A DNA stretch of 37,945 bases from Alkalihalobacillus bogoriensis ATCC BAA-922 (GTDB taxonomy: Bacteria > Bacillota > Bacilli > Bacillales > Bacillaceae_F): NCBI RefSeq assembly GCF_000621445.1, contig NZ_JHYI01000040.1, positions 1 to 37,945 on the forward strand, read 5' to 3'. The position numbers were made by a program, and so were the translations under genes. Position 1 is the stretch's first letter; each line of letters opens with the position of its first letter. A model generated the notes under the pieces. The model saw only the letters and a program-made list of their open reading frames with translations, had not been told where the DNA came from and searched no databases. This document shows, in pieces, positions 1 to 7,470 of this stretch.

Positions 1-212
1 AAAAAGAATACGTAAGACAACAGCTTTCAGAAGAGAAAACGGGTGAAATCTACGGTAGGCGTAAAACCGATGTGGAACCAGTTTTCGGATTTTTGAAGGC
101 TAATTTGCATTTCACTCGTCTGTCAGTGAGAGGCAAAGAGAAGGTGAAAAATGAATTAGGGTTTGCCTTCCTGGCGGTGAACTTGAGAAAGTACATTGCC
201 AGGAGCGGCTAA
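1..212 (+). CDS. IS1182-family transposase, C-terminal fragment
   Basis: The reading frame entering the window (first full codon at 3) runs 69 codons to TAA at 210-212. It contains the C-terminal signature of IS1182-type DDE transposases: a TDVEPVFGFLKAN segment, whose Glu would be the last acidic residue of the DDE triad, then RLSVRGKEKVKNE and FLAVNLRK. The family catalyses cut-and-paste DNA transposition. Only the tail is visible, so it cannot be said whether the gene is intact. The family call rests on motif memory, not on a search. Confidence 0.8.
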   Translation, partial: KEYVRQQLSEEKTGEIYGRRKTDVEPVFGFLKANLHFTRLSVRGKEKVKNELGFAFLAVNLRKYIARSG

Positions 213-242
213 TATGATAATAATCCATCTAACGCTCCAACT

Positions 243-285
243 AAAAAGGTTCCGAACATCATCTTTGGATGTTCGGAACCTTTTT
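243..285. terminator. Bidirectional terminator hairpin at the IS end
   Basis: A perfect 18-bp stem (243-260 with 268-285) with a 7-nt loop begins with AAAAA and ends with TTTTT. It would terminate the transposase transcript on + and, from the other side, the gene at 323-532 on -. It lies inside the IS. Confidence 0.85.
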
Positions 286-322
286 CAATTATTTCTGGCT
301 AGTTATGTCCCAGCCTCGTTTT

Positions 323-532
323 TTATTTTAATATTTTCTTCAACTGTTCGACTTCTTCTTCAGATAATGTAATTCCTTTTCCCATTTTTTCATGGTTCGG
401 TGCCCATTCTCGAATGTCATATTTCGGCGGTCTTTCGTTCCAGCTAATTAAATTTACTTCTTTTTGCCAGCCTTTTGCAGACGTTGACAACACTCCTAAT
501 GTTTCAATAATTTCATATTTAATCTCTGCCAT
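323..532 (-). CDS. PC4/YdbC-like single-stranded nucleic-acid-binding protein
   Basis: This 69-residue protein resembles the bacterial YdbC family, which has the fold of the eukaryotic coactivator PC4 and binds single-stranded DNA. Visible family features are KYEIIETLGVLS, AKGWQKEVNLISWN, PPKYDIREW and the HEKMGKGITLSEEE tail. The longest ORF starts upstream at 577, but a Shine-Dalgarno AAGGAAGGA lies just before the ATG at 532, which gives the usual family length, so I use 532. The role is probably in DNA replication, repair or transcription, and is uncertain. The gene stops about five bases from the IS1182 end and has no terminator of its own; it probably uses the one inside the IS. Confidence 0.75.
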   Translation of the reverse strand: MAEIKYEIIETLGVLSTSAKGWQKEVNLISWNERPPKYDIREWAPNHEKMGKGITLSEEEVEQLKKILK

Positions 533-640
533 CTTATCTATTCCTTCCTTTCCGCTCTCCACTTTATTCTTCCACAATTATCGTACCACATAGTAAGAAA
601 CTGAATCAAAATCAGGCACAATTTACAGAATCTTTAGGAA

Positions 641-688
641 CAAGAAAAAGGTGAGACTTCTTCGTATGATAATACGAGAAGACTCACC
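641..688 (-). terminator. Terminator downstream of narK
   Basis: An imperfect hairpin pairs GGTGAG at 650-655 with CTCACC at 683-688 and continues inward through CTTC/GAAG and TCGTAT/ATACGA, with one mismatch and one bulge. On the minus strand it is followed by CTTTTTCTTG. It lies just past the narK stop. Confidence 0.75.
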
Positions 689-705
689 CGGTGGTATACA
701 CCGTC

Positions 706-1911
706 TTATATTTTTACTGACTCACCCGATAATTTCCACTGCTTTCTCCACCCTGCTTGTGCAACGAGAAGTAAACCTAATGCAACTAAAGCAATGAGGG
801 AAAATGTAATAAAACCACTTGCATATGTGCCTGTCATGTCTTTTAATGTTCCTAAAATATTTGGTAAGAAAAACCCTCCAATTCCACCAGCAGCACCTAC
901 AATTCCTGTCACCATTCCGATTTCTTTTTGAAAACGTTGTGGTACAAGTTGGAAAATAGCACCATTCCCCATACCAAGACATCCCATACCGATAAACAAA
1001 ATAACAGTGACTAACGCTAATGGCGGAAGAAATGCAACACCTGCCATACATACAGCTACACCGATGAATAAAAACTGAAGTAAACGAACACCACCAATTT
1101 TATCAGCGATATAACCTCCTACAGGTCGTAGAAAACTACCAGATGCAACAATTAAAGTTACGAAATCACCAGCACGAACTCCACTTACACTATATTGCGT
1201 TACAAAAAAGTAACTTAGAAAGCTAGCTAACCCGACAAATCCACCAAACGTTACACTATAAAGCAAGCAAAAATATAATGTGTCTTTCTCTTTAAAAACA
1301 GCAAAATATTGCTTTAACGGTTTTGGTGCTGGTTGATTCGGCGGTTCTTTGGCAAGAAATATATAAGAAAGTAGCACTAGTCCTAATGGGATAAGCGCAA
1401 CACCGAATACTCCATTCCAGCCAACATACTCTGCAATACGCGGTCCGAATAAAGTCGCTAATAATGTTCCACTATTCCCCGCACCCGCAATTCCCATTGC
1501 TAATCCTTGCAAATGGGGAGGATACCAGCGACTTGCCATCGGAAGCGCTGCTGCAAAACTCGCACCTGCTACCCCTAGCAAGATTCCAATTAAAAATAAT
1601 TCAGTGACCGTGTGTCCAAATAACCAGCCCCATAACAAAGGAATCATAGTAACGAGCATTCCACCTATGGCGGTTTTCTTTGGTCCAAAACGATCTGTTA
1701 ACACTCCCATTACAATTCTGAAAAACGACCCGGCTAATATGGGTATTGCGACAATTAACCCGACTTGACCCGCTGTAAGTCCAAAATCAGCAGTAATATA
1801 CACTCCTAATGCCCCTAGTAAAACCCAAATCATAAAGCTAATATCAAAGTATAAAAAAGACGAAAGCAAAGATGGAGCATGACCACTTTTCTTTAATTCA
1901 GATAGTTTCAT
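706..1911 (-). CDS. narK: NarK/NasA-type nitrate/nitrite MFS transporter
   Basis: This is a 401-residue polytopic membrane protein of the major facilitator superfamily. It has the two glycine-rich nitrate-signature segments of NarK transporters: [18 protein letters not shown] (around residue 140) and [15 protein letters not shown] (around 340). It also has the conserved arginine in the [15 protein letters not shown] loop. The N-terminus [11 protein letters not shown] matches what I recall of Bacillus NarK/NasA. It should exchange or import nitrate and nitrite across the cytoplasmic membrane. The start at 1911 has GAGGTGATG upstream. No nitrate or nitrite reductase gene is in the window, so respiratory versus assimilatory use cannot be decided. 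No clear FNR palindrome was found upstream. Confidence 0.9.
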   Translation of the reverse strand: MKLSELKKSGHAPSLLSSFLYFDISFMIWVLLGALGVYITADFGLTAGQVGLIVAIPILAGSFFRIVMGVLTDRFGPKKTAIGGMLVTMIPLLWGWLFGHTVTELFLIGILLGVAGASFAAALPMASRWYPPHLQGLAMGIAGAGNSGTLLATLFGPRIAEYVGWNGVFGVALIPLGLVLLSYIFLAKEPPNQPAPKPLKQYFAVFKEKDTLYFCLLYSVTFGGFVGLASFLSYFFVTQYSVSGVRAGDFVTLIVASGSFLRPVGGYIADKIGGVRLLQFLFIGVAVCMAGVAFLPPLALVTVILFIGMGCLGMGNGAIFQLVPQRFQKEIGMVTGIVGAAGGIGGFFLPNILGTLKDMTGTYASGFITFSLIALVALGLLLVAQAGWRKQWKLSGESVKI

Positions 1912-2082
1912 AATTTCATCACCTCAATTTTATATTGAGTTCATTATTACAGAAGATTCTAACAACTACAGTAAATATGTCAGCATTACTTACAAGCATT
2001 TTTAAAACTCATGACAATAGCCTATAATTTCCGTTGTTAATTTCATGTATACTTATCTTAAGATGAAAGGATGGTGCCACGA

Positions 2083-3387
2083 TTGGTTGCTACAATTGCT
2101 CTAACAAAAAATATAAACATCAAAGATGGTTCTCATATTCTTTATTTCTTTAATTCTCCTGAAAAATATATCGAAAACGCTTTGTCATTTATTCTTACAG
2201 CAAAATCTTTAGGACAAGCAGTTGTATTTATAGATAACGCTTTTCACACTAATACAGTTCAACATGCCCTCTTGCAGTATGTGGATGAGGGAGAAATTCA
2301 AGAATGGGTTACTTTCATTAATCAGGAACAGTTCTATGGTACAAATAGTGATTTTCAATTCGAACAAGTGTTAAGGAATTTTAAAAATGTTGTCAAGCCC
2401 TTTTTATCAAAACAAATCCCTGTTCGAGTGTGGGGATATATCGACTGGAAAGAACAGCCTGATATCGAGGAAAAACTGAACTCTTTTGAATGTGAATGTG
2501 ATTTAACGATTAATGAAATGGGTTATATTACCGTGTGCGCCTACAACGGGAGGAAAGTACCAGCTTATATCCAAACGGAAATGATGCGCAGTCATGAATT
2601 TATAATGACCGACACCGACTTGGCGCCTTCCTCACTATATCATAAATCCGATCATTTGATTTATCCATCATTATCCATACAAAATAGTATCGAATCAGAA
2701 ATGGACTTTTATAAGCAGAAACTCGATTTTATCCATGTCGTTGCTCATGAAGTGCGTAACCCGCTGACTGTCATAAAGTCTTTTGCCACGATTATTAAGT
2801 CCGAAATTGATAATCCTGATATTAAAGAAAAACTTAGTGTTATCGAGGACTATTCTATTGCAATTGACCATGAAATTCACCATATTATTCAAACTGAACA
2901 AATGCTAACGATTGATACATTTTGGAAGAAAACAGAAATACCTGTACTACCAACGATTCATGATGTCCTCCATGTCATGGATGTGAAAGCTCGGACTCAG
3001 AATATTAAATTAGATTATACATTACAGATTGATGAAAACGTTATAATTAATGGGAATGCGATGGGCTTTAAGTTAATTATTTCGAACTTGTTAAGCAATG
3101 CCATTAAGTATAGCCATGAAGGAGAATCGATTTATTTACATAGCTATAAAGACTCAGAGTTTCTTTACATTGAAGTCATTGATTACGGGGTAGGCATGTC
3201 CGGTGAGCAGTTAAATCGCTTATTTGAAAAATATCAAAAAACAAATCAGGAAATTGCAGGTCAAGGAATCGGTCTTTATATGGTTCATAAGCTAGTGGAA
3301 CATTTCCATGGCGTTATCCACGTTAGTAGTGAATTAGGTTCAGGAACAAGTATCGTTGTTACATTTCCATATCAGTTAAAATTATAA
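2083..3387 (+). CDS. Orphan sensor histidine kinase with N-terminal MEDS domain
   Basis: The protein has about 434 residues. The N-terminal part (numbering from the upstream ATG, about 17-165) resembles the MEDS sensory domain of DcmR-type regulators (HILYFFNSPEKYIENALSFI, VWGYIDWKEQ). The kinase half has the phospho-acceptor H226 in HVVAHEVRNPLTVIK, N box LLSNAIKYS (340-348), G1 DYGVG (371-375) and G2 GQGIGLYMV (397-405). There is no transmembrane segment, so it should be cytosolic. The ATG at 2071 falls inside an AAAGGATGGTG ribosome binding site; TTG at 2083 sits 6 nt after that site and is the likelier start. No response regulator is adjacent. It is divergent from narK, so a link to nitrate or redox signals is possible but unproven. 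Confidence 0.8.
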   Translation: MVATIALTKNINIKDGSHILYFFNSPEKYIENALSFILTAKSLGQAVVFIDNAFHTNTVQHALLQYVDEGEIQEWVTFINQEQFYGTNSDFQFEQVLRNFKNVVKPFLSKQIPVRVWGYIDWKEQPDIEEKLNSFECECDLTINEMGYITVCAYNGRKVPAYIQTEMMRSHEFIMTDTDLAPSSLYHKSDHLIYPSLSIQNSIESEMDFYKQKLDFIHVVAHEVRNPLTVIKSFATIIKSEIDNPDIKEKLSVIEDYSIAIDHEIHHIIQTEQMLTIDTFWKKTEIPVLPTIHDVLHVMDVKARTQNIKLDYTLQIDENVIINGNAMGFKLIISNLLSNAIKYSHEGESIYLHSYKDSEFLYIEVIDYGVGMSGEQLNRLFEKYQKTNQEIAGQGIGLYMVHKLVEHFHGVIHVSSELGSGTSIVVTFPYQLKL

Positions 3388-3411
3388 AAAGCTTGCATTT
3401 GCAAGCTTTTT
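3386..3411 (+). terminator. Terminator of the histidine kinase gene
   Basis: The stem AAAAAGCTTGC pairs with GCAAGCTTTTT around a 4-nt loop directly after the stop codon. It ends in a T-run and would also work in the opposite direction. Confidence 0.85.
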
Positions 3412-3422
3412 ATTTCACGTTT

Positions 3423-3603
3423 CGGACATTTATTCCGTTATTCTCGGCAAAACTAAGCCTTTTCCATATTATTCGGACATATGTTCCGCTAGTATACGAA
3501 AAATCGCTAAAATCCAATTAATATTTCTATACTAACTGAACACAGTGACCGCTACCATCTGAAAACTCATCATTTTTACTTTACATAACGGAACATATGT
3601 CCG
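3423..3603. repeat. Intergenic repeat cluster: CGGACAtntGTTCCG units, F-F-(R)-R
   Basis: Forward units lie at 3423-3437 and 3474-3488 (51 bp apart) and a reverse unit at 3589-3603. A degenerate reverse unit, TGAACACAGTGACCG, lies at 3537-3551, 52 bp before the last. The layout reproduces the intact four-unit cluster at 22092-22269. It lies between the convergent kinase (+) and STAS-like (-) genes, and fills this 237-bp intergenic gap. Confidence 0.8.
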
Positions 3604-3624
3604 TACGACCTCCCCCACTTTTCC

Positions 3625-3990
3625 TTACCCTTTCAAAAACGTCAACGCTTCTTCGTACGTTTCAAAATGATATTCATTTTGGTGGCTGGACTCACGTGCC
3701 GTTCGTTTTAATTGTAGTTTTGCAATTGTTCCATTTACAACAACAGCGGCACGCTTCATTCCTTTTTGTAGTAACCATTGCTGGTGGTCTACTAGTTTCT
3801 TTTGTGATTCAGGAATCATGACAGAAACATCAACCATATCTACGATGACATCAAACTCATTTGTATGTAAACTAGTAATTTCCTTGTCTAGTTTCGTGTT
3901 GGCAGCTTCAATATCTTCAGGTGTTACCTTTCCAGACCATTGAATAGCAATTATTTTTTTGATTCTGTCCTCAACTTGCACATTCCACAT
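3625..3990 (-). CDS. SpoIIAA/STAS-like domain protein of unknown function
   Basis: The protein has about 121 residues and no membrane segment or signal peptide. The pattern is typical of the SpoIIAA-like (STAS/SEC14) superfamily: an N-terminal beta hairpin, a central strand FDVIVDMVDVSVM, helix SQKKLVDHQQWLLQKGM, strand RAAVVVNG, and a final helix YEEALTFLK. Members are small cytosolic proteins, and most are uncharacterised. Two ATGs lie close together. AGGAGG is only 2 nt before the one at 3996 but 8 nt before the one at 3990, so 3990 is preferred. The gene is single and faces the kinase gene. No specific function can be given. Confidence 0.65.
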   Translation of the reverse strand: MWNVQVEDRIKKIIAIQWSGKVTPEDIEAANTKLDKEITSLHTNEFDVIVDMVDVSVMIPESQKKLVDHQQWLLQKGMKRAAVVVNGTIAKLQLKRTARESSHQNEYHFETYEEALTFLKG

Positions 3991-4088
3991 TTTCATTTCC
4001 TCCTACAATATAACTATAAAATCATTATACAAACATTATACAATATGAATATCACTACTTCAAGACTATATAACTAACTAATACAACC

Positions 4089-4132
4089 AAAAAAAGGGAA
4101 CTAATTAGTAGTATAATACTAAAAAATTCCCT
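4089..4132 (-). terminator. Terminator of the LacI-type regulator gene
   Basis: On the minus strand AGGGAA pairs with TTCCCT, with an inner TTAGTA/TACTAA helix, followed by a run of seven T. It lies 20 bp past the regulator's stop codon. Confidence 0.75.
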
Positions 4133-4151
4133 CTTTATCGTTAATTGAAAC

Positions 4152-5177
4152 CTACTTATTAAATTTTTTACAAGTTTCCCTCACAATAATTTTTGTAGGG
4201 ACTAAAATATGCTTTTTCATAATATCAGGATTTTCAAGCATTTCAAGCGCAGCTTTAGAAGCTTCATATCCAAGTTGGAATATATTTACATCCACAGTTG
4301 TAAGCGGAGGACTTGCAAGTTCCGAGATTAACGTATTATTAAAATTTGCTACGCTAATATCATCCGGAACCTTGATTTGCTTGTCTCGTAACGCACTTAA
4401 AACACCTAGAGAAACGAGTTCGTCCGCGACAATGAAAGCAGTCGGTGGTTCTGATAATTTCATGATTTCATCTACTGCTTTTCGTCCTTCTTCTCTACTT
4501 AAACTAATATGCTTAATATATTCTTTTCGTATATCAAGCTGGGCAAAAAATAAGGCTTCCTGAAACCCTTTTAACCGATTTTTTGTTACTTCATATTTAA
4601 TATCTCCAGTGATAAAAGCAATCCGTTTATGACCTAACTTTATTAAATACTCCGTAAGTTCTCGTGAAGCCTTGTAATTATCATTGTCTACATACATCAC
4701 ATTATCTGGGTCATGAAACGGTTTTCCTATTAACACAAATGGAAAGTTCTTTTCATGCAAATAAGGGACAACCGCATCATCACTACTAGAATATAACACG
4801 ATAATGGCATCTACTTTTCTCCCTTGCACCATTTGCACAACGTCATTATATATTTCTTCTTTCGATTCTCCAGTTGTAAGTGTAATGCTATATTCTTTTA
4901 AATGACAATAAGCACTTATACCTCGAATGACTTCTGGAAAAAAAGGATTATAAAGGGAATGCACAGTTGAGCTTGGCATGACAATTCCAATCGTTTGTGT
5001 TGACTTTATCGCTAAATTCCGAGCATTCACATTAATATGGTAACCCATTTCATCCATGATTTTTCGGACTTTCCGTTTTGTTTTTTCACTAATTTGAGGA
5101 CTATTTGCGATAACTCTAGAGACCGTTGATGGAGCAACTTGTGCTTTTTTCGCAACGTCTTTTATCGTTACTGACAT
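4152..5177 (-). CDS. LacI/GalR-family regulator of the alpha-glucoside locus
   Basis: The protein has 341 residues from the chosen start. The N-terminal helix-turn-helix is VTIKDVAKKAQVAPSTVSRV, then the hinge MGYHINVNARNLA, then a periplasmic-binding-protein-like effector domain (about 60-340) with GIVMPSS, DAIIVLYSS and HKRIAFITGD. The ATG at 5207 has no ribosome site; the ATG at 5177 follows AAAGG by 9 nt and matches the family N-terminus. It is the last gene of a minus-strand set of sugar permeases, binding protein and alpha-glucosidase. By family it should bind LacI-type palindromes, and four such sites lie in the locus. A MalR-like maltose or maltodextrin repressor is the best guess; the effector is inferred. 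Confidence 0.85.
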   Translation of the reverse strand: MSVTIKDVAKKAQVAPSTVSRVIANSPQISEKTKRKVRKIMDEMGYHINVNARNLAIKSTQTIGIVMPSSTVHSLYNPFFPEVIRGISAYCHLKEYSITLTTGESKEEIYNDVVQMVQGRKVDAIIVLYSSSDDAVVPYLHEKNFPFVLIGKPFHDPDNVMYVDNDNYKASRELTEYLIKLGHKRIAFITGDIKYEVTKNRLKGFQEALFFAQLDIRKEYIKHISLSREEGRKAVDEIMKLSEPPTAFIVADELVSLGVLSALRDKQIKVPDDISVANFNNTLISELASPPLTTVDVNIFQLGYEASKAALEMLENPDIMKKHILVPTKIIVRETCKKFNK

Positions 5178-5244
5178 AACATTCAACCTTTCATACAACA
5201 ACTTCATATTTTACGTGGAATAAGCTATCATTCTATTATAATCT

Positions 5245-5280
5245 AAAAAGGACGAAGGGTCATTCCCATCGTTCCTTTTT
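5245..5280 (-). terminator. Terminator between sugar permease operon and regulator gene
   Basis: AAAAAGGA (5245-5252) pairs with TCCTTTTT (5273-5280), continued by CGA/TCG and GGG/CCC around a short loop. It is followed by T on the minus strand. The regulator downstream is therefore probably transcribed separately, with some read-through possible. Confidence 0.8.
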
Positions 5281-5293
5281 ACTAAAAAGCTAT

Positions 5294-6163
5294 TTATTTA
5301 ACCGCTCCGTCAGCTACACCTTTAATAATTTGCTTTTGCGCAAAAAAATAACCGATAATAACTGGTAAAATTGAAATCGTTAATCCCGCTAGTGCAAGAT
5401 GCCATTGTTTCGTATATTCTCCAAAGAAGTAAAATAATCGCAACGGAATTGTCAACATCGCCTCATTATTAATAACAAGAGAAGGAAGTAAATAATCATT
5501 CCAAATCCAAATTGTATTTAGTATCCCTACCGTTATAGCGATTGGCTTTAACAAAGGAAAAATGATAAACCAAAACACTTGTAGTCGATTACATCCATCA
5601 ATGGTCGCTGCTTCATCTAAAGATTTTGGAATTGAGTTTAAAGCTCCATGGAACAAGAAAATCGATAAACTACTTCCAAAACCTAAATACATAAAAATTA
5701 GCCCGTATTGGTTGAGCATATTTGCACTTCCAAAAATTGAAACTAAAGGAAGCATGACTGATTGAAATGGAATTAACATAGCAGCCACAAACATTAATAA
5801 GAAAAATGAGCTTAATTTGCTTTTTTGTCGACTTAAAGCATAAGCCGCCATCGATGCAAAGATGATAATAATCGCAACACTACTCACTGTAATAAATGCC
5901 GAATTAAAAAAGGTTTTCATAAAATCTAAACGTTCAAATGCAGTGACATAGTTTTCAAATGTAAACTCTACTGGCAGCTTAATCGTATCAGCGAAAATTT
6001 CTCGTTTCGATTTAAAAGAGTTCACCATCATTAAATAAAAAGGAGAAAGCCAGACAAGAGCTAATAGGACGCCAAAAATTTCTAGAGTGAAGTTTTTCTT
6101 TCTTCGTTTTTTCGTTCGCCCACTCACTTGAACCGACTTTGTTTCTGTCGCTAATTGACTCAT
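5294..6163 (-). CDS. Carbohydrate ABC transporter permease, MalG-like
   Basis: This 289-residue integral membrane protein has six predicted helices and a cytosolic EAA loop, EAATIDGCNRLQVFWFIIFP, that contacts the ATPase. The N-terminus has a basic stretch (RTKKRRKK) before the first helix. It belongs to the CUT1 group of sugar importers. Its ATG shares one base with the stop of the upstream permease, so the two are translationally coupled. No ATPase gene lies in the operon, so a shared MsmX-like ATPase elsewhere probably energises it, as is usual for Bacillus CUT1 systems. Confidence 0.88.
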   Translation of the reverse strand: MSQLATETKSVQVSGRTKKRRKKNFTLEIFGVLLALVWLSPFYLMMVNSFKSKREIFADTIKLPVEFTFENYVTAFERLDFMKTFFNSAFITVSSVAIIIIFASMAAYALSRQKSKLSSFFLLMFVAAMLIPFQSVMLPLVSIFGSANMLNQYGLIFMYLGFGSSLSIFLFHGALNSIPKSLDEAATIDGCNRLQVFWFIIFPLLKPIAITVGILNTIWIWNDYLLPSLVINNEAMLTIPLRLFYFFGEYTKQWHLALAGLTISILPVIIGYFFAQKQIIKGVADGAVK

Positions 6164-7023
6164 TATAGCTCTACCTCCCTCTTTTTATTGTAATAAACTT
6201 GTGTTAATGAAATTGCAGCGACGATGATAAAGAAGATTACGGCTTTTGCTTGGGCATAAGCCATTTGGTTCGCTGAAAAAGCAGTATTAAAAATTTCCAT
6301 CGCTACCATTTGGGTAGAGTTATATGGTCCTCCACCTGTTAATGATAGGTTTTGGTCATATAATTTAAATGCATTGGACAATGTTAAAAACATACTAATC
6401 GTAAAAGCAGGTGCGACTAAAGGAAACGTAACATGGAAAAAGCGTTGAAAACTGTTGGCTCCATCAATTTCTGCTGCCTCAATTAATTCTTGAGGAACGC
6501 CTTGCAAATACGCAATATAAATAATCATAATATAACCTGACATTTGCCAAACCATTAATATGACAAGCCCCCAAAATCCAGTTGTTGGTGTGGAGAGCCA
6601 GCCTTGTAACCCTACAATTCCAAGAGCAAATCCGACACTATCAAATACGCGAATAAAAATGAACTGCCAAATAAATCCAAGAATTAATCCACCAATTAAG
6701 TTAGGCATAAAGAAAATCGTTCGTAACACATTACTAGAACGAAGCTTTTGTGTAACGAGTAAAGCTAATGATAACCCAACCACATTAATTAATAACACAG
6801 ATACTACAGAAAACTTCGTTGTAAACCATAGTGAATTAATAAAGTTACTATCACTAAACAGCTTGATATAATTGGATAGTCCTACAAATTCTGTACTTGT
6901 AATCCCATTCCAATTTGTAAACGAATAATAGAACCCATACAATAATGGAAATATAACAACAACCGTTAACGCTAATAGAACTGGTGATAAAAAGAACCAG
7001 TACCACATTCCTCGATTTCGCAT
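6163..7023 (-). CDS. Carbohydrate ABC transporter permease, MalF/UgpA-like
   Basis: This 286-residue membrane protein has about six helices and the EAA loop EAAEIDGANSFQRFFHVTFP near residue 185. It pairs with the MalG-like subunit through a 1-bp gene overlap. The protein is short and lacks the large periplasmic domain of enterobacterial MalF, as is normal in Firmicutes. The start at 7023 follows a GGAG motif. It is separated from the upstream binding-protein gene by 447 bp holding hairpins and repeats, which probably lower permease expression relative to the binding protein. Confidence 0.88.
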   Translation of the reverse strand: MRNRGMWYWFFLSPVLLALTVVVIFPLLYGFYYSFTNWNGITSTEFVGLSNYIKLFSDSNFINSLWFTTKFSVVSVLLINVVGLSLALLVTQKLRSSNVLRTIFFMPNLIGGLILGFIWQFIFIRVFDSVGFALGIVGLQGWLSTPTTGFWGLVILMVWQMSGYIMIIYIAYLQGVPQELIEAAEIDGANSFQRFFHVTFPLVAPAFTISMFLTLSNAFKLYDQNLSLTGGGPYNSTQMVAMEIFNTAFSANQMAYAQAKAVIFFIIVAAISLTQVYYNKKREVEL

Positions 7024-7066
7024 CTTTTACTCCTCCAGTTAACACTGAAATCTCTTTTGAAATTAA

Positions 7067-7415
7067 AGAAAAAACGCGGAGCGTCTTTTCTTTCAAGAAT
7101 AAGCTTTCAAAGCTTCACTGCTTTCTATCCCAAGTCTAATTTTTGCGGTCAGAGCAGCCGTTATTTGTGAACTTTATACGGGTTTCCGTTTTTTAGCGGC
7201 CACAGGAGCGCTTATTCACTCAAAAGCAACTCTATTCCTAGCGATATATTATGATTAACTGCTCCTGTGTCCTCCAACGTTCCAAAACGCTAGCCATGTT
7301 CATAGATAACGGTTTTCATGGCCACTTACTTACCATCAACAACCGACCAAAGTGTTGAATGATTCACTTGGGTCTTTTCTAGAATAAGCTTTCAAAGCTT
7401 CACTACTATACTAAA
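7067..7415. repeat. Composite repeat: type-A element interrupted by a type-B element
   Basis: The stretch begins with a GC-rich head (AAAACGCGGAGCG, about 7073-7085). It carries the 24-bp sequence AGAATAAGCTTTCAAAG..CT twice (7096-7119 and 7381-7404). A related head and tail occur once at 22296-22425. Between the two tails, CCCAAGT at 7129-7135 and ACTTGGG at 7366-7372 face each other and enclose the type-B repeat. In the other type-A copy the equivalent hairpin (22358-22380) is closed by a 7-nt loop. The region holds no gene. Confidence 0.7.
7140..7340. repeat. Type-B ~200-bp interspersed repeat, copy 1
   Basis: It matches 19952-20151 in the same orientation with about 15 differences. The ends form an imperfect inverted repeat, from GCGGTCAGAGCAGCCGTTAT on the left to ATAACGGTTTTCATGGCC on the right. 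Inside, CACAGGAGC pairs perfectly with GCTCCTGTG. No ORF of note is present. It could be a MITE-like element or a transcribed stable RNA structure. Confidence 0.85.
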
Positions 7416-7432
7416 ATTTGTTGATATAACAA

Positions 7433-7455
7433 GGATGTCTGAAAATCAGACACCC
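7433..7455 (-). terminator. Hairpin directly after the binding-protein gene
   Basis: TGTCTGA pairs with TCAGACA around AAA, extended by GG/CC, 16 bp past the stop of the binding-protein gene. The following minus-strand sequence, CCTTGTTATATC, is a poor T-tract, so partial termination or mRNA 3'-end protection is more likely than a full stop. Confidence 0.55.
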
Positions 7456-7470
7456 TCCAATTTTGATTTC

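Larger units (their letters stand above)
1..317 (+). mobile_element. Right end of an IS1182-type insertion sequence (truncated by window edge)
   Basis: The window opens inside a transposase gene. After its stop there is a strong hairpin, and then a sequence whose reverse complement begins GAGGCTGGGACATAAC (297-317). That resembles the terminal inverted repeats I recall for IS1182-family elements, so I place the IS end near 317. The left end lies outside the window, so target duplication cannot be tested. The element stops about five bases from the stop codon of the next gene. Confidence 0.7.

Noticed and set aside
722-1051. 109-aa minus-strand ORF inside narK
   Set aside because: It is a shifted frame of narK with Cys/Trp-rich composition and no ribosome site.
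1912-2070. FNR box between narK and the kinase gene
   Set aside because: No TGTGA-N6-TCACA-like palindrome could be found in the gap.
3597-3821. 74-aa plus-strand ORF antisense to the STAS-like gene
   Set aside because: It begins in a repeat unit, has no ribosome site and is fully antisense to a better-supported gene.
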